Positions 9,052-16,561 are shown, numbered from the stretch's first letter. The stretch is DNA of 64,000 nucleotides from JADGHX01 sp035760965 (GCA_035760965.1 DASTRY010000014.1:1-64000); one strand, 5' to 3'. Numbers and translations are program-made. The notes: generated by a model from the sequence alone, not told the origin.

Positions 9052-9258
9052 CTAGCCGTTTTCGGGCCGCGTCCCGCGCACGCCGGGCGATGACTGCGCG
9101 GTCGCGCGCGGAGCGATGTAGAGCAGCAGAATCGCGAGAATCAGCAGCGCAGCGCCGACGAGCTCCACGCCGGTCGGTGCGGGCAATCCCCAGCCCGAGT
9201 TCAGGATGAACGCTGCAACGATGCCGGCGAGCAGACTCGACGAGCGCTCGAGTGGCAC
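9052..9258 (-). pseudogene. Fragment of a DMT/EamA-type transporter
   Basis: A 68-codon frame starting with GTG two codons after an in-frame stop. It has two hydrophobic segments (SSSLLAGIVAAFILNSGW and VELVGAALLILAILLLYIA) that look like the last two helices of a drug/metabolite (EamA) exporter, followed by a polar tail. No earlier helices are found upstream in any frame before the sigma-factor gene. It is probably a 3' remnant, although a small two-helix membrane protein cannot be excluded. It ends 3 bases from the lacI-like stop (convergent). Confidence 0.4.
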
Positions 9259-9395
9259 GCACTAACTGTTCTCGCGCGGATCCAGCAGGATCAGCCGCCG
9301 CAAGATGTCGCGGGCGCCAGGGTGATGGCTCGTCCCCCTCCGACCCCATAGAATCCCGGTACCGAACTTTTTGATGGCCTGAGCATCCTCTGCAC

Positions 9396-10367
9396 ATGGC
9401 CCACGCCCGATTTCTTTCGACGCAGGCGCTCGCAGATGCCGAGCTGGTCCAGGCGGCTCGGCGCGGTGACGCGACTAGCCTCGGCGTCTTGTTCTACCGC
9501 TATCGTCCGCGCCTGCTTGGGCTTGCGATGTCTCTGCTCGGATATCAGGCGGCGGCGGAGGACGCCGTGCATGACACCTATGTCACGGCACTCACTCACC
9601 TCGATGATCTGCAGGATGCCGCCGCGGTGGGCGGGTGGCTGCACGCAACGCTGCGCAATCGATGCCTCATGGAGCGACGTAGGGCGATGAGACGCCCGAC
9701 GGCCAATGCGACGGCATCCCTCGAGGCCATTCCGGACGAGAGGCGCGTTGAAGACAGCATCGAAGGTACGCAGCTGCGCGAGTGGGTGTGGAATGCGATT
9801 GGCCAGCTCCCGGAGGGCACGCGAGCTGCGATGCTGTTGAGGTATTTCGGAAGCTTCGGATCTTACGAAGAGATCGCGGGCATTCTCGCAATCCCGGTTG
9901 GAACCGTGCGTAGCCGTCTCTTCGACGGCAAGGCGCGCCTTGCGGAACTGCTGCTGGCGGCGGCGGGAGTAGCCGCGGACGACCAGCGTTCTTTGGAAGA
10001 GGAGCGGCGAGCGTTCTTCTTCGAATCGATGCAGGAGACCTTCAAGCATCGTCGCTGTGATGCGTACTTCGAAGCCCACGCGCCCGATCTCGAGATCAAC
10101 TGGTCGGGCAAGCGCACCACCTACGGACGGGAGCATCTCCAACGGCAGATCGAGAGGGATTTCGACGATGGAGTTGTGATGTCGCCGCAGCGTGTGCTCG
10201 CAAGCGGAAACGTCTCGGTGCTCGAAGGTCAGTTTCGAAATCCTGTACACGACCCTGAGCACTGCCCGCCGGCTCTTGCACTCGTCATGTTCCACGACGG
10301 TGGCCAGATCACCCGAATGAATCTCTACCTCTCCCCACGTCCTCCCGAAGACCGGGATCGCGACTAA
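9396..10367 (+). CDS. ECF sigma factor with C-terminal SnoaL-like domain
   Basis: A 323-residue protein. Sigma region 2 spans about residues 15-85 (LFYRYRPRLLGLAMSLLG, AEDAVHDTYVTAL) and region 4 about 125-185 (LPEGTRAAMLLRYFGSFGSYEEIAGILAIPVGTVRSRLF). The last ~120 residues form an alpha+beta SnoaL/NTF2-like domain (MQETFKHRRCDAYFEAHAPDLEI). ECF factors carrying fused SnoaL-type tails are known (for example the ECF41 group); the tail usually modulates sigma activity in place of a classical anti-sigma. No anti-sigma gene is adjacent. The following cupin gene is the natural co-transcribed partner. Regulon and signal unknown. Confidence 0.88.
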   Translation: MAHARFLSTQALADAELVQAARRGDATSLGVLFYRYRPRLLGLAMSLLGYQAAAEDAVHDTYVTALTHLDDLQDAAAVGGWLHATLRNRCLMERRRAMRRPTANATASLEAIPDERRVEDSIEGTQLREWVWNAIGQLPEGTRAAMLLRYFGSFGSYEEIAGILAIPVGTVRSRLFDGKARLAELLLAAAGVAADDQRSLEEERRAFFFESMQETFKHRRCDAYFEAHAPDLEINWSGKRTTYGREHLQRQIERDFDDGVVMSPQRVLASGNVSVLEGQFRNPVHDPEHCPPALALVMFHDGGQITRMNLYLSPRPPEDRDRD

Positions 10368-10443
10368 ACGAACTTTCCTGCTGTGAGCTGCATCTTCTCC
10401 TCGAAGACGCGCACCACGCAGCGTTCCGCAAAGAGGATTCGAC

Positions 10444-10815
10444 ATGCACGCAAGCCGAAATGAAGTTCCAGTCAGCATGGAAGTGGGGGCGGCATACAGC
10501 CGCGACGTTCAGTGGGGCGAGATGAATGTGGCCTTCGAAGGGTTTCCTGCAGGAATGGATACAAGGCCGCTCTTTCGCGGACTGCCGGGTGATCGTTGTC
10601 AGTGCCCTCATTGGGGCCTGTTGATGAAGGGCCGTATCAAGATCCTTTACGCGGATCGCGAAGAAATCATCAACGCGGGACAGGCCTACTACCTGCCACC
10701 AGGACACAATGTGCTGGTGGAACAGGACTGCGAGCTCATCGAGCTCAGCCCAAAAGGCGAGTACGAAAAGACCTTGCAGGTCGTCGCTCAGAACGCTGCG
10801 CGAGGCGGCGCATAA
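10444..10815 (+). CDS. Small cupin-domain protein
   Basis: A 123-residue single-domain cupin. It contains CQCPHWGLLMKGRIKILYADREE (first cupin-motif region, with Cys-x-Cys-x-His as possible metal ligands), then INAGQAYYLPPGHNVLVEQDCELIELSP (second motif region). It starts 76 bases after the ECF sigma stop on the same strand with no terminator between, so it is probably co-transcribed. Enzyme activity is not evident; such small cupins may bind a metal or ligand. A sensor or anti-sigma-like role is only an inference from position (the anti-sigma ChrR also carries a cupin). Confidence 0.75.
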   Translation: MHASRNEVPVSMEVGAAYSRDVQWGEMNVAFEGFPAGMDTRPLFRGLPGDRCQCPHWGLLMKGRIKILYADREEIINAGQAYYLPPGHNVLVEQDCELIELSPKGEYEKTLQVVAQNAARGGA

Positions 10816-10837
10816 GCCTCACGCGCCGCGGCCATCC

Positions 10838-10864
10838 CCTTGGCGCAGGGTTCCTGCGCCAAGG
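10838..10864. terminator. Strong 12-bp hairpin between cupin gene and IS
   Basis: CCTTGGCGCAGG and its exact complement are separated by GTT. There is no T-run on either side, so it is a terminator-like or IS-flanking hairpin rather than a canonical Rho-independent terminator. It lies between the convergent cupin (+) and transposase (-) stops. Confidence 0.45.
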
Positions 10865-10871
10865 CACTACG

Positions 10872-11696
10872 TTACCTCAACTCTGTCGTGTGCTGCGTGG
10901 CGGGCGCGGCACGCCGCGCTCGCCATGCAGCGGCGAACTCCGCCGGCGTCTGGTACCCCAACGCGCTGTGCGGCCTGCGCTGGTTGTAATCAGTGCGCCA
11001 GGCAGCAACGATGGAACGTGCTTCGGATAGCGATCCCAACCAGTGCTCGTTCAGGCACTCGTCGCGAAACTTGCCATTGAAGCTTTCCACGTACGCGTTC
11101 TGCGTCGGCTTACCCGCCTCGATCAGCCGTAGTTCGACGCCTCGCTCATAAGCCCATTTATCCATCGCCTTGCCGGTGAACTCCGGGCCCTGGTCCGTTC
11201 GAATGACCTTCGGTAGCTTGCGGAATTGCACAGCTCGGTCGAGCACCCGCGTGACGTATCGTCCGGAAATGCCATGATCCACGACGATGTCGATCGACTC
11301 CTTCGTGAAGTCATCCACGATCGTCAGGCACTGCAGCCGTCGACCGTACTCGAGCGCATCGCTGACGAAGTCCATTGACCACACCTCGTTGGGCGCCTGT
11401 GGCATCAACAACGGCCGCCGCTCGACCGCAACGCGTTTGCGCCGCTTGCGCACCTGCAGCTCATCCAGCCTATACAACCGATACACGCGCTTGACGTTCA
11501 CGGTTGCTCCTTCTCGCCGTATCAGTGCATGGATCCGCCGATACCCAAAGCGACGCCGCTCCGCTGCAAGTTGCCGAATCCACGCGCGCAGCTGCTCGTT
11601 ACGCGCTTCCGAGCGGCACCGATAGTTCAGCACCGTGCGCGATATCCCCATCAGTGAGCACGCACGTCGCTCCGAAATCCTGGTCTTCGCCCGCAT
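10872..11696 (-). CDS. IS3-family transposase OrfB (DDE integrase)
   Basis: A 274-residue integrase-core transposase. The HTH_21-type N-terminal region (RRFGYRRIHALIRREG) precedes an rve domain with a full catalytic triad: Asp109 (WSMDF), Asp168 (RTDQGPEF) and Glu204 (YVESFNGKF). The D-E spacing of 35 is exact for IS3 DD(35)E enzymes. It is normally made as an OrfAB fusion by -1 frameshifting. Its frame upstream of the ATG stays open toward orfA (SPQARREAVEA). The gene looks intact, but with orfA and the left end damaged the element probably cannot move. Confidence 0.9.
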   Translation of the reverse strand: MRAKTRISERRACSLMGISRTVLNYRCRSEARNEQLRAWIRQLAAERRRFGYRRIHALIRREGATVNVKRVYRLYRLDELQVRKRRKRVAVERRPLLMPQAPNEVWSMDFVSDALEYGRRLQCLTIVDDFTKESIDIVVDHGISGRYVTRVLDRAVQFRKLPKVIRTDQGPEFTGKAMDKWAYERGVELRLIEAGKPTQNAYVESFNGKFRDECLNEHWLGSLSEARSIVAAWRTDYNQRRPHSALGYQTPAEFAAAWRARRAAPATQHTTELR

Positions 11697-11728
11697 GGCC
11701 TCAACTGCCTCGCGCCGTGCCTGCGGGC

Positions 11729-11974
11729 TTACCGCTTTCCCCGCGCGACAACCTTCAGCGCCTCGATATCGAGCATCGCTTCAGCCAGCAGCTTCTTCAG
11801 CTTCGTGTTCTCCCCCTCGAGCTCCCGCAGCCTGCGTGCGTCGGAAACTTCCATCCCACCGAATCGACCGCGCCACTTGTAGAAGGTGGCGTCACTGAAC
11901 CCGTGCTTACGGCACAGCTCCTTCACCGCTACGCCACTCTCGGCTTGCTTCAAAAACCCGACGATCTGTCCCAC
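11729..11974 (-). CDS. IS3-family OrfA, N-terminally truncated
   Basis: An 81-residue helix-turn-helix protein (ELCRKHGFSDATFYKWRGRF) with a leucine-zipper-like tail (LRELEGENTKLKKLLAEAML). It is the usual IS407-group DNA-binding OrfA, but the conserved opening (Met-Lys-Arg-x-Arg-Phe-type, ~10 residues) is absent. The frame begins at a chance GTG within the deletion junction. The C-terminus and stop are normal, 32 bases ahead of the OrfB ATG. Confidence 0.85.
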   Translation of the reverse strand: MGQIVGFLKQAESGVAVKELCRKHGFSDATFYKWRGRFGGMEVSDARRLRELEGENTKLKKLLAEAMLDIEALKVVARGKR

Positions 11975-12170
11975 AAGGCCTGAAGCCCGACCCTGCTTGC
12001 AAAGGCACTGAACTCAGGGTGCTGCCGAAACGTTCGCATTTGAGGCATCCATATCTGCGGCAAAAGCTCGTCACGGGCATGGCGCCCTGCTGCTCGAAGG
12101 ACGTCAGCGCGCGATCCGCGATATCGAGCGCCAAGGCAACGTCGCGACGTATTCATCAGGCAGCCGTATA
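11966..12170 (-). pseudogene. C-terminal relic of a TPR/adenylate-cyclase-type signalling protein
   Basis: Minus-strand segments in two frames (ALDIADRALTSFEQQGA, then HARDELLPQIWMPQMRTF and HPEFSAFASRVGLQALWDR) look like the last helical repeat and conserved tail ('...P..APFR.DPRF..L...LGL..YW') of TPR-containing cyclase or regulator proteins. A frameshift separates the segments near 12085. The sequence breaks off at LWDR, where it runs directly into the truncated IS. The family call rests on tail similarity only. Confidence 0.45.
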
Positions 12171-12212
12171 CCGCATCTCGCCTTTCGCATTTTCCGCGCT
12201 TTGATGGTTGCC

Positions 12213-12259
12213 ATGGAGACAAGGACTGATGGCCCGATCATGTCTCCGTCCTTGTCCAT
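12213..12259. repeat. Inverted repeat in the dusA leader
   Basis: ATGGagACAAGGAC and GTCCTTGTCCAT are complementary apart from a 2-base bulge, with a 21-base loop. It lies 50-100 bases upstream of the preferred dusA start and could fold in the leader transcript or be a remnant of the deletion that removed the neighbouring gene. Confidence 0.5.
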
Positions 12260-12311
12260 CGCAAACGGTAAACTACACCCCATACGCAGAAATGTCGCAG
12301 GAACAGCTCAG

Positions 12312-13430
12312 TTGGAAAGTGCTGCAAAAATAGCGGTTTGGCGCAAAAACGCCGATATTTCAGAGGGGCGGAAAATCAGCGTCGCCCCAATGATGGACTG
12401 GACCGACCGCCACTGCCGCTACTTCCTCCGCGGCTTCTCCAAGCACGTCCTGCTCTACACCGAGATGATCACCGCGCAGGCGATTCTGCGCGGCGACCGC
12501 GAGCGGCTGCTGCGCTTTGATCCCGAGGAGCATCCGGTCGCGCTGCAACTCGGCGGCAGCGAGCCCGAGGATCTCGCGCGTGCGGCGCGCGCAGGTGAAG
12601 AGGCCGGTTACGACGAGATCAATCTCAACTGTGGCTGCCCGAGCGATCGGGTGGCGAGCGGCGCATTCGGCGCATGCTTGATGCACGAGCCGGATCGAGT
12701 CGCCGCGTCCGTCGCTGCGATGAAAGCGGCCGTGAAGCTGCCGGTGACCGTGAAGATGCGCATCGGCGTCGTCGAAGGTCGCGAGCGCGACACGCACGAG
12801 GCGATTGCGCACGTGTCGGAGCAAGACGTCGCGCACCTGCGAGAGTTCATCACGAAGATCCGTGATGCCGGTTGCGACGTCGCGATCGTCCATGCGCGCA
12901 AGGCGGTGCTCGGCGGACTGTCGCCGAAGGAGAATCGCGAGGTCCCGCCGCTGCGCTACGACATCGTGCGCGAGATGAAGCGCGAGTTTCCGACGCTGCC
13001 GATCATCGTGAACGGCGGCTTCAAAGACGTGAGTGGCACGTGCGAGGCGCTCACGTGGTGTGACGGCGTGATGCTCGGCCGCGAGGCCTATCACCGCCCG
13101 ATGATCCTCGCGGAGCTCGATCGCGCGCTAGAGCGCGAGGGTCGCAGCCCGAGCGCAGCGCGTTCGTCCTCGCCGGCAGCGCCCTCTGTAGAGCCGGCAG
13201 CGGACCTCGCGACCCTCCGCGAAGCCATGCTCGATCGCATGGCCCGGTACGCCGCACGCGAAATGGCGCGCGGCGAGCGACTATCATCGATTACGCGGCA
13301 CATGCTCGGCCTCTACGCCGGCGAGCCGGGCGCGCGCGACTATCGCCGCGCGCTGAGCGAAGGGGCGCGCGCCGCCGACGCCACCGCGGATCTCATCCGT
13401 CGCGCTGCGCCGACCCGCGCGGCCGCGTGA
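12312..13430 (+). CDS. dusA: tRNA-dihydrouridine(20/20a) synthase
   Basis: FMN enzyme that reduces U20/U20a in the tRNA D-loop. Diagnostic DusA motifs are seen: SVAPMMDWTDRHCRYF, LQLGGSEPEDLA, EINLNCGCPSDRV with the catalytic Cys, VTVKMRIGV, HARKAVLGGLSPKENR and VNGGF / DGVMLGREAY. The TTG at 12312 with AGGA nine bases upstream is preferred (372 aa). Earlier in-frame ATGs at 12201 and 12240 would put a stem-loop into coding sequence. An Ala/Ser/Pro-rich insertion (~residues 270-290) is longer than in E. coli DusA. Stands alone downstream of the IS remnant. dusA is a known integration hotspot, but no attachment duplication is visible here. Confidence 0.93.
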   Translation: MESAAKIAVWRKNADISEGRKISVAPMMDWTDRHCRYFLRGFSKHVLLYTEMITAQAILRGDRERLLRFDPEEHPVALQLGGSEPEDLARAARAGEEAGYDEINLNCGCPSDRVASGAFGACLMHEPDRVAASVAAMKAAVKLPVTVKMRIGVVEGRERDTHEAIAHVSEQDVAHLREFITKIRDAGCDVAIVHARKAVLGGLSPKENREVPPLRYDIVREMKREFPTLPIIVNGGFKDVSGTCEALTWCDGVMLGREAYHRPMILAELDRALEREGRSPSAARSSSPAAPSVEPAADLATLREAMLDRMARYAAREMARGERLSSITRHMLGLYAGEPGARDYRRALSEGARAADATADLIRRAAPTRAAA

Positions 13431-13445
13431 TCTGCGCCCGCCCGC

Positions 13446-13486
13446 AAAAAAATCCCCTCGGGCCCAAAAAAATACATATATATAGA
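13446..13486. other. AT-rich island with two A7 tracts
   Basis: Two runs of seven A (13446-13452 and 13466-13472) are 20 bases apart, roughly two helical turns, followed by an alternating TA stretch (TACATATATATAG). In a 65% GC neighbourhood this is conspicuous. It could be an intrinsically bent or UP-element-like promoter region for the cyclase gene. No clear -35 was seen. Confidence 0.4.
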
Positions 13487-13606
13487 GCGGTGATGCCGAG
13501 CGCGCGGCCCGCGAGCGCCTCGGCTCGTGTGTCGCCGGATGGCCACAAAGGAAAATCTACGTTAATTCAGGACCTTCGCCTCGGTAGCCACTGTTAAGTA
13601 GTCGCG

Positions 13607-13612
13607 TATAAT
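13607..13612 (+). promoter_or_regulatory. -10-like TATAAT upstream of the cyclase-FHA gene
   Basis: A perfect TATAAT hexamer lies 63 bases before the chosen start. The positions expected for a -35 hold only a poor match, so an activator-dependent promoter is possible. Confidence 0.35.
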
Positions 13613-13675
13613 CGCCCGGCGGTCGCTGCCGTGCGACGGAAGGCCGGAGTCCTCGCAGCAGCAGTAGATCTCTGC

Positions 13676-14578
13676 ATGGGTAAAGACATCGAGCTCGCCA
13701 TTCTTTTTGCCGACGTCGTCGGCTCCACCCGGCTCTACGAGCTGATGGGCGACCTGCGCGCGCGGGACATGGTGGCCATCTGCATCGACTGCATGCGCAG
13801 CGCCACCGAGCAGCACCAGGGAACGGTCATCAAGACCATGGGCGACGAAGTCATGGCCACGTTCCCCTCGGCGGACGAGGCGCTGAACGCGGCCGCCCAA
13901 ATGCAGCAGCAGATTTCGGCTCACTCTCAGCTGAAGGTTGACGGGCAGGCCGTCGCCATCCGCGTGGGTTGTCATTTCGGGCCCGTGGTCCTCGAGAACC
14001 GGGACGTGTTCGGCGCCACCGTACACACCGCCAATCGCATGACGAGCCAGGCCAAGGCCGGGCAGATCATCACGACGGCCGCCACCGTGGAACGCCTCTC
14101 GCCCGAGTGGCGCGCGTCCGTCCGGCAGATCGACGTTGCGATGATCAAGGGGCAGGGCAGCGAAGTCACCCTCTACGAAGTCCTGTGGCAGACGGAAGAC
14201 GTCACGAGCATGGTGCCGGCCATCGCCATGCAGGCGCGTGGCGCGCGCACGATGCGCCTGCGGCTGCGGCTCATGGATCGCGAGATCTTCCTCGACGAGC
14301 AGCGGCCGAACGTCGCCATCGGGCGCGCGGAAGAGAACGACCTCGTGATCAAAGGGAACCTGATCTCGCGCATCCACGCGCGCATCGAGATCAACCGCAA
14401 CAAGTTCGTGCTGATCGATCAGAGCACGAACGGAACCTTCGTGCAGACGAAGGACGGTGAAGAGTCCTTCGTCCGGCGCGACAGCCTGCAGATCAAGGGC
14501 GAAGGCATGATCGGGCTCGGGAAGCTGCCCGAGAGCGAGTCGCCGCAGACCATCCGCTTCGTCTGCGAGGAAGGCTAG
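13676..14578 (+). CDS. Class III adenylate cyclase with C-terminal FHA domain
   Basis: Cytosolic 300-residue protein. The cyclase domain (1-180) opens with LAILFADVVGSTRLYE. Metal ligands are Asp13 and Asp57 (TMGDEVMATF); the adenine-selecting pair is Lys53 and Asp110, so the expected product is cAMP. Spacing matches mycobacterial Rv1625c, but the transition-state Asn of VNxAxR is His117 (VHTANR) while Arg121 is kept. The FHA domain (~205-285) has the GR, SRIHARIEI and NGTF phosphothreonine-binding signature. The start at Met13676 is chosen because the catalytic strand begins right after it. Ends in a duplicated 3' segment, convergent with pckG. FHA suggests coupling to Ser/Thr phosphorylation; no kinase is adjacent. 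Confidence 0.87.
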   Translation: MGKDIELAILFADVVGSTRLYELMGDLRARDMVAICIDCMRSATEQHQGTVIKTMGDEVMATFPSADEALNAAAQMQQQISAHSQLKVDGQAVAIRVGCHFGPVVLENRDVFGATVHTANRMTSQAKAGQIITTAATVERLSPEWRASVRQIDVAMIKGQGSEVTLYEVLWQTEDVTSMVPAIAMQARGARTMRLRLRLMDREIFLDEQRPNVAIGRAEENDLVIKGNLISRIHARIEINRNKFVLIDQSTNGTFVQTKDGEESFVRRDSLQIKGEGMIGLGKLPESESPQTIRFVCEEG

Positions 14579-14696
14579 CCCCGCAAGCTGCGACGCGCGG
14601 GGCCTCTGCGCGCCGAGGCGTCAGCCGCGTGCTTCCGTCAAAGCATCCGGTTCGTCTGCAAGGAAAGCTGGCGTCGCAAGCTGCGACGCGCGGGGC
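14551..14696. repeat. Imperfect tandem duplication of the cyclase gene 3' end
   Basis: The 53-base segment 14551-14603 (last 9 codons, stop and a GC-rich hairpin) recurs at 14644-14696 with seven differences, period 93. The first copy folds as GCCCCGC/GCGGGGC; the second, by substitutions, forms a different perfect stem GCGTCGCA-AGC-TGCGACGC (14671-14689). Both lie between the convergent cyclase and pckG genes and may act as bidirectional terminators. Confidence 0.8.
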
Positions 14697-14729
14697 GGCC
14701 CATTGCAGGCCGACCCGCCGCGCCAGGCG

Positions 14730-16505
14730 TCAGCCGGTGAGCTTCTTCTCGGTGATCTCGAGCTGCCGCAGCATCTCGGCGGGCAGCCGGTTGCCGTAGG
14801 TCTCGAGGTACGCGCGAATATCCGTCACTTCCTGCCGCCACTTCGCCGGATCGACGCTCAACAGCGCCTGCAAGTCCGCGGCGCCGATGTCGAGGCCCTT
14901 CGTGTTGAGGTCCTGCGGGCGCGGCAGATGACCGATCGCCGTCTCGTTGGCGGCCGCCTTGCCGGCCACCCGGTCCAGCATCCAGGCCAGCACGCGCAGA
15001 TTCTCGCCGTAGCCCGGCCAGAGGAACTTGCCCTGCGCATCCCGGCGGAACCAGTTCACGTGGAAGATCCGCGGCGGATTCTTCAACCTCGCGCCGACGT
15101 TCAGCCAGTGCTGCCAGTAGTCGCCGAAGTTGTAGCCGCAGAAGGGCAGCATCGCCATCGGATCGCGGCGCACGACGCCCACTTTCGCCGTCGCGGCGGC
15201 GGTCGTCTCCGAGGCCACCGAAGCGCCGACGAGCACGCCGTGCTTCCAGTCGCGAGCCTCGTACACGAGCGGCGCCAGCTCGCGCCGGCGACCGCCGAAC
15301 ACGATGGCGCTGATCGGCACGCCCTGCGGGTCCTCGGCGTGCGGCGAGTACGCCGGATTGTTCTTCGCCGGAACGGTGAACCGCGAATTCGGATGCGCCG
15401 CCGGCCCGTTCTTCGGATCGTACGGCCGGCCCTGCCAGTCGATGACCGGCTTGCCGGACGTCATGCCCTCCCACCACGGCTGATTGTCTTCGGTCAGCGC
15501 GACGTTGGTGAAGAGCGTGTCGTGGCGGACCATGTCGTACGCGTTCCGGTTCGTCTCGCGGTTCGTGCCCGGCGCCACGCCGAAGTAGCCCGACTCGGGA
15601 TTGATCGCCCACAGCCGTCCGTCCGGCCCCGGCGTCAGCCACGCGATGTCGTCACCGACGGTGAACACCTTCCAGCCCGGCAGCGACGCCGGCGGAATGA
15701 GCATCGCGAGATTGGTCTTGCCGCACGCGGACGGAAACGCGCACGCCACGTAGTGCATCTCGCCCTGCGGGTTCTGCAGACCGACGATCAGCATGTGCTC
15801 GGCGAGCCAGCCTTCCGTGCGCGCCTGATAGCTCGCGATGCGCAGCGCGTGGCATTTCTTGCCGAGCAGCGCGTTGCCGCCGTAACCCGAGCCGAAGCTC
15901 TGAATTTCGAGCGTCTCGGGGAAGTGCATGATGAAGCGGCGCTCGGGATCGAGCTCGCCGATCGAGTGCAGTCCCTTCACGAACGTGCCTTCGCGCGCGA
16001 TGCGCTCGAGCGCTGGGCGGCCCATGCGTGTCATGATCGCCATGTTCAGCACGACGTACGCGCTGTCGGTGATCTCGACGCCGCAACGGGAGTACGGCGA
16101 ATCGATCGGCCCCATGCAGTAGGGCACCACGTAGAGCGTGCGGTCCTTCATGCACCCGCTGAACAGCGAGCGCATCTTGGCGCGCGCTTCGTCGGGCGCC
16201 ATCCAGTTGTTGTTCGGACCCGCGTCTTCCTTCGACGCGGAGCAGATGAACGTCAGGTGCTCGACGCGCGCGACGTCGTTCGGATTCGAGCGCGCGAGAT
16301 GGCAATTGGGAAATTCCTTCTCGTTGAGCGGCAGCAACTCGCCGGCTTTGACGAGCTTGGCCGTCAGCTCGCGCTGCTCGGCTGCGGAGCCCTCGCACCA
16401 GTGAACGGCGCTCGCCTGCGTGAGCTGCCGCACCGATTCGACCCACTCCGTCACCTCTTTGCTGAGCCGATCGAGCGGAGTGATCAGGTGCGGAGCCGTG
16501 GCCAT
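14730..16505 (-). CDS. pckG: Phosphoenolpyruvate carboxykinase (GTP)
   Basis: Converts oxaloacetate and GTP to PEP, CO2 and GDP, the first committed step of gluconeogenesis. At 591 aa it is full length for the GTP-dependent family. The hyper-reactive Cys and kinase P-loop read FPSACGKTN (Cys261). Also seen are YVVPYCMGP, FGSGYGGNALLGKKC for substrate binding, and FGGRRRELAPLVYEA and NWFRRD near the nucleotide site. GAGGAA lies eight bases before the ATG. Single-gene unit divergent from yoaA, with a TATAAT 50 bases upstream of the start. Its presence suits an organism growing on organic acids or aromatic breakdown products. Confidence 0.97.
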   Translation of the reverse strand: MATAPHLITPLDRLSKEVTEWVESVRQLTQASAVHWCEGSAAEQRELTAKLVKAGELLPLNEKEFPNCHLARSNPNDVARVEHLTFICSASKEDAGPNNNWMAPDEARAKMRSLFSGCMKDRTLYVVPYCMGPIDSPYSRCGVEITDSAYVVLNMAIMTRMGRPALERIAREGTFVKGLHSIGELDPERRFIMHFPETLEIQSFGSGYGGNALLGKKCHALRIASYQARTEGWLAEHMLIVGLQNPQGEMHYVACAFPSACGKTNLAMLIPPASLPGWKVFTVGDDIAWLTPGPDGRLWAINPESGYFGVAPGTNRETNRNAYDMVRHDTLFTNVALTEDNQPWWEGMTSGKPVIDWQGRPYDPKNGPAAHPNSRFTVPAKNNPAYSPHAEDPQGVPISAIVFGGRRRELAPLVYEARDWKHGVLVGASVASETTAAATAKVGVVRRDPMAMLPFCGYNFGDYWQHWLNVGARLKNPPRIFHVNWFRRDAQGKFLWPGYGENLRVLAWMLDRVAGKAAANETAIGHLPRPQDLNTKGLDIGAADLQALLSVDPAKWRQEVTDIRAYLETYGNRLPAEMLRQLEITEKKLTG

Positions 16506-16555
16506 GTCCAGAATTCCTCGTTATTCGGGGTATTTGGCGAGAAAAGTAGCTTGCG

Positions 16556-16561
16556 ATTATA
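16556..16561 (-). promoter_or_regulatory. -10 hexamer of the pckG promoter
   Basis: Perfect TATAAT on the minus strand, 50 bases before the pckG start. The matching -35 position is weak, which suggests activator-dependent transcription. Confidence 0.4.

Larger units (their letters stand above)
10866..11974 (-). mobile_element. IS3-family element, 5' end truncated
   Basis: Two consecutive transposase frames (orfA 11974-11729, orfB 11696-10872) have the organisation of the IS3 family, most like the IS407 group (GGMEVSDARRLRELEGEN in orfA). The first ~10 codons of orfA and the left terminal repeat are missing; at ~11970 the sequence passes directly into the remnant of an unrelated gene. No terminal inverted repeat of the usual IS3 type or target duplication could be identified on the right side either. 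The bounds are therefore approximate. The element is likely immobile by itself. Confidence 0.8.

Noticed and set aside
12240..12311. Upstream ATG starts for dusA (12201, 12240)
   Set aside because: They would translate a stem-loop and non-family sequence; the TTG at 12312 has a better ribosome-binding site. Not fully excluded.
10866..12311. A genomic island integrated at dusA
   Set aside because: No integrase or attachment-site duplication was found; the truncated IS and gene relic explain the region.
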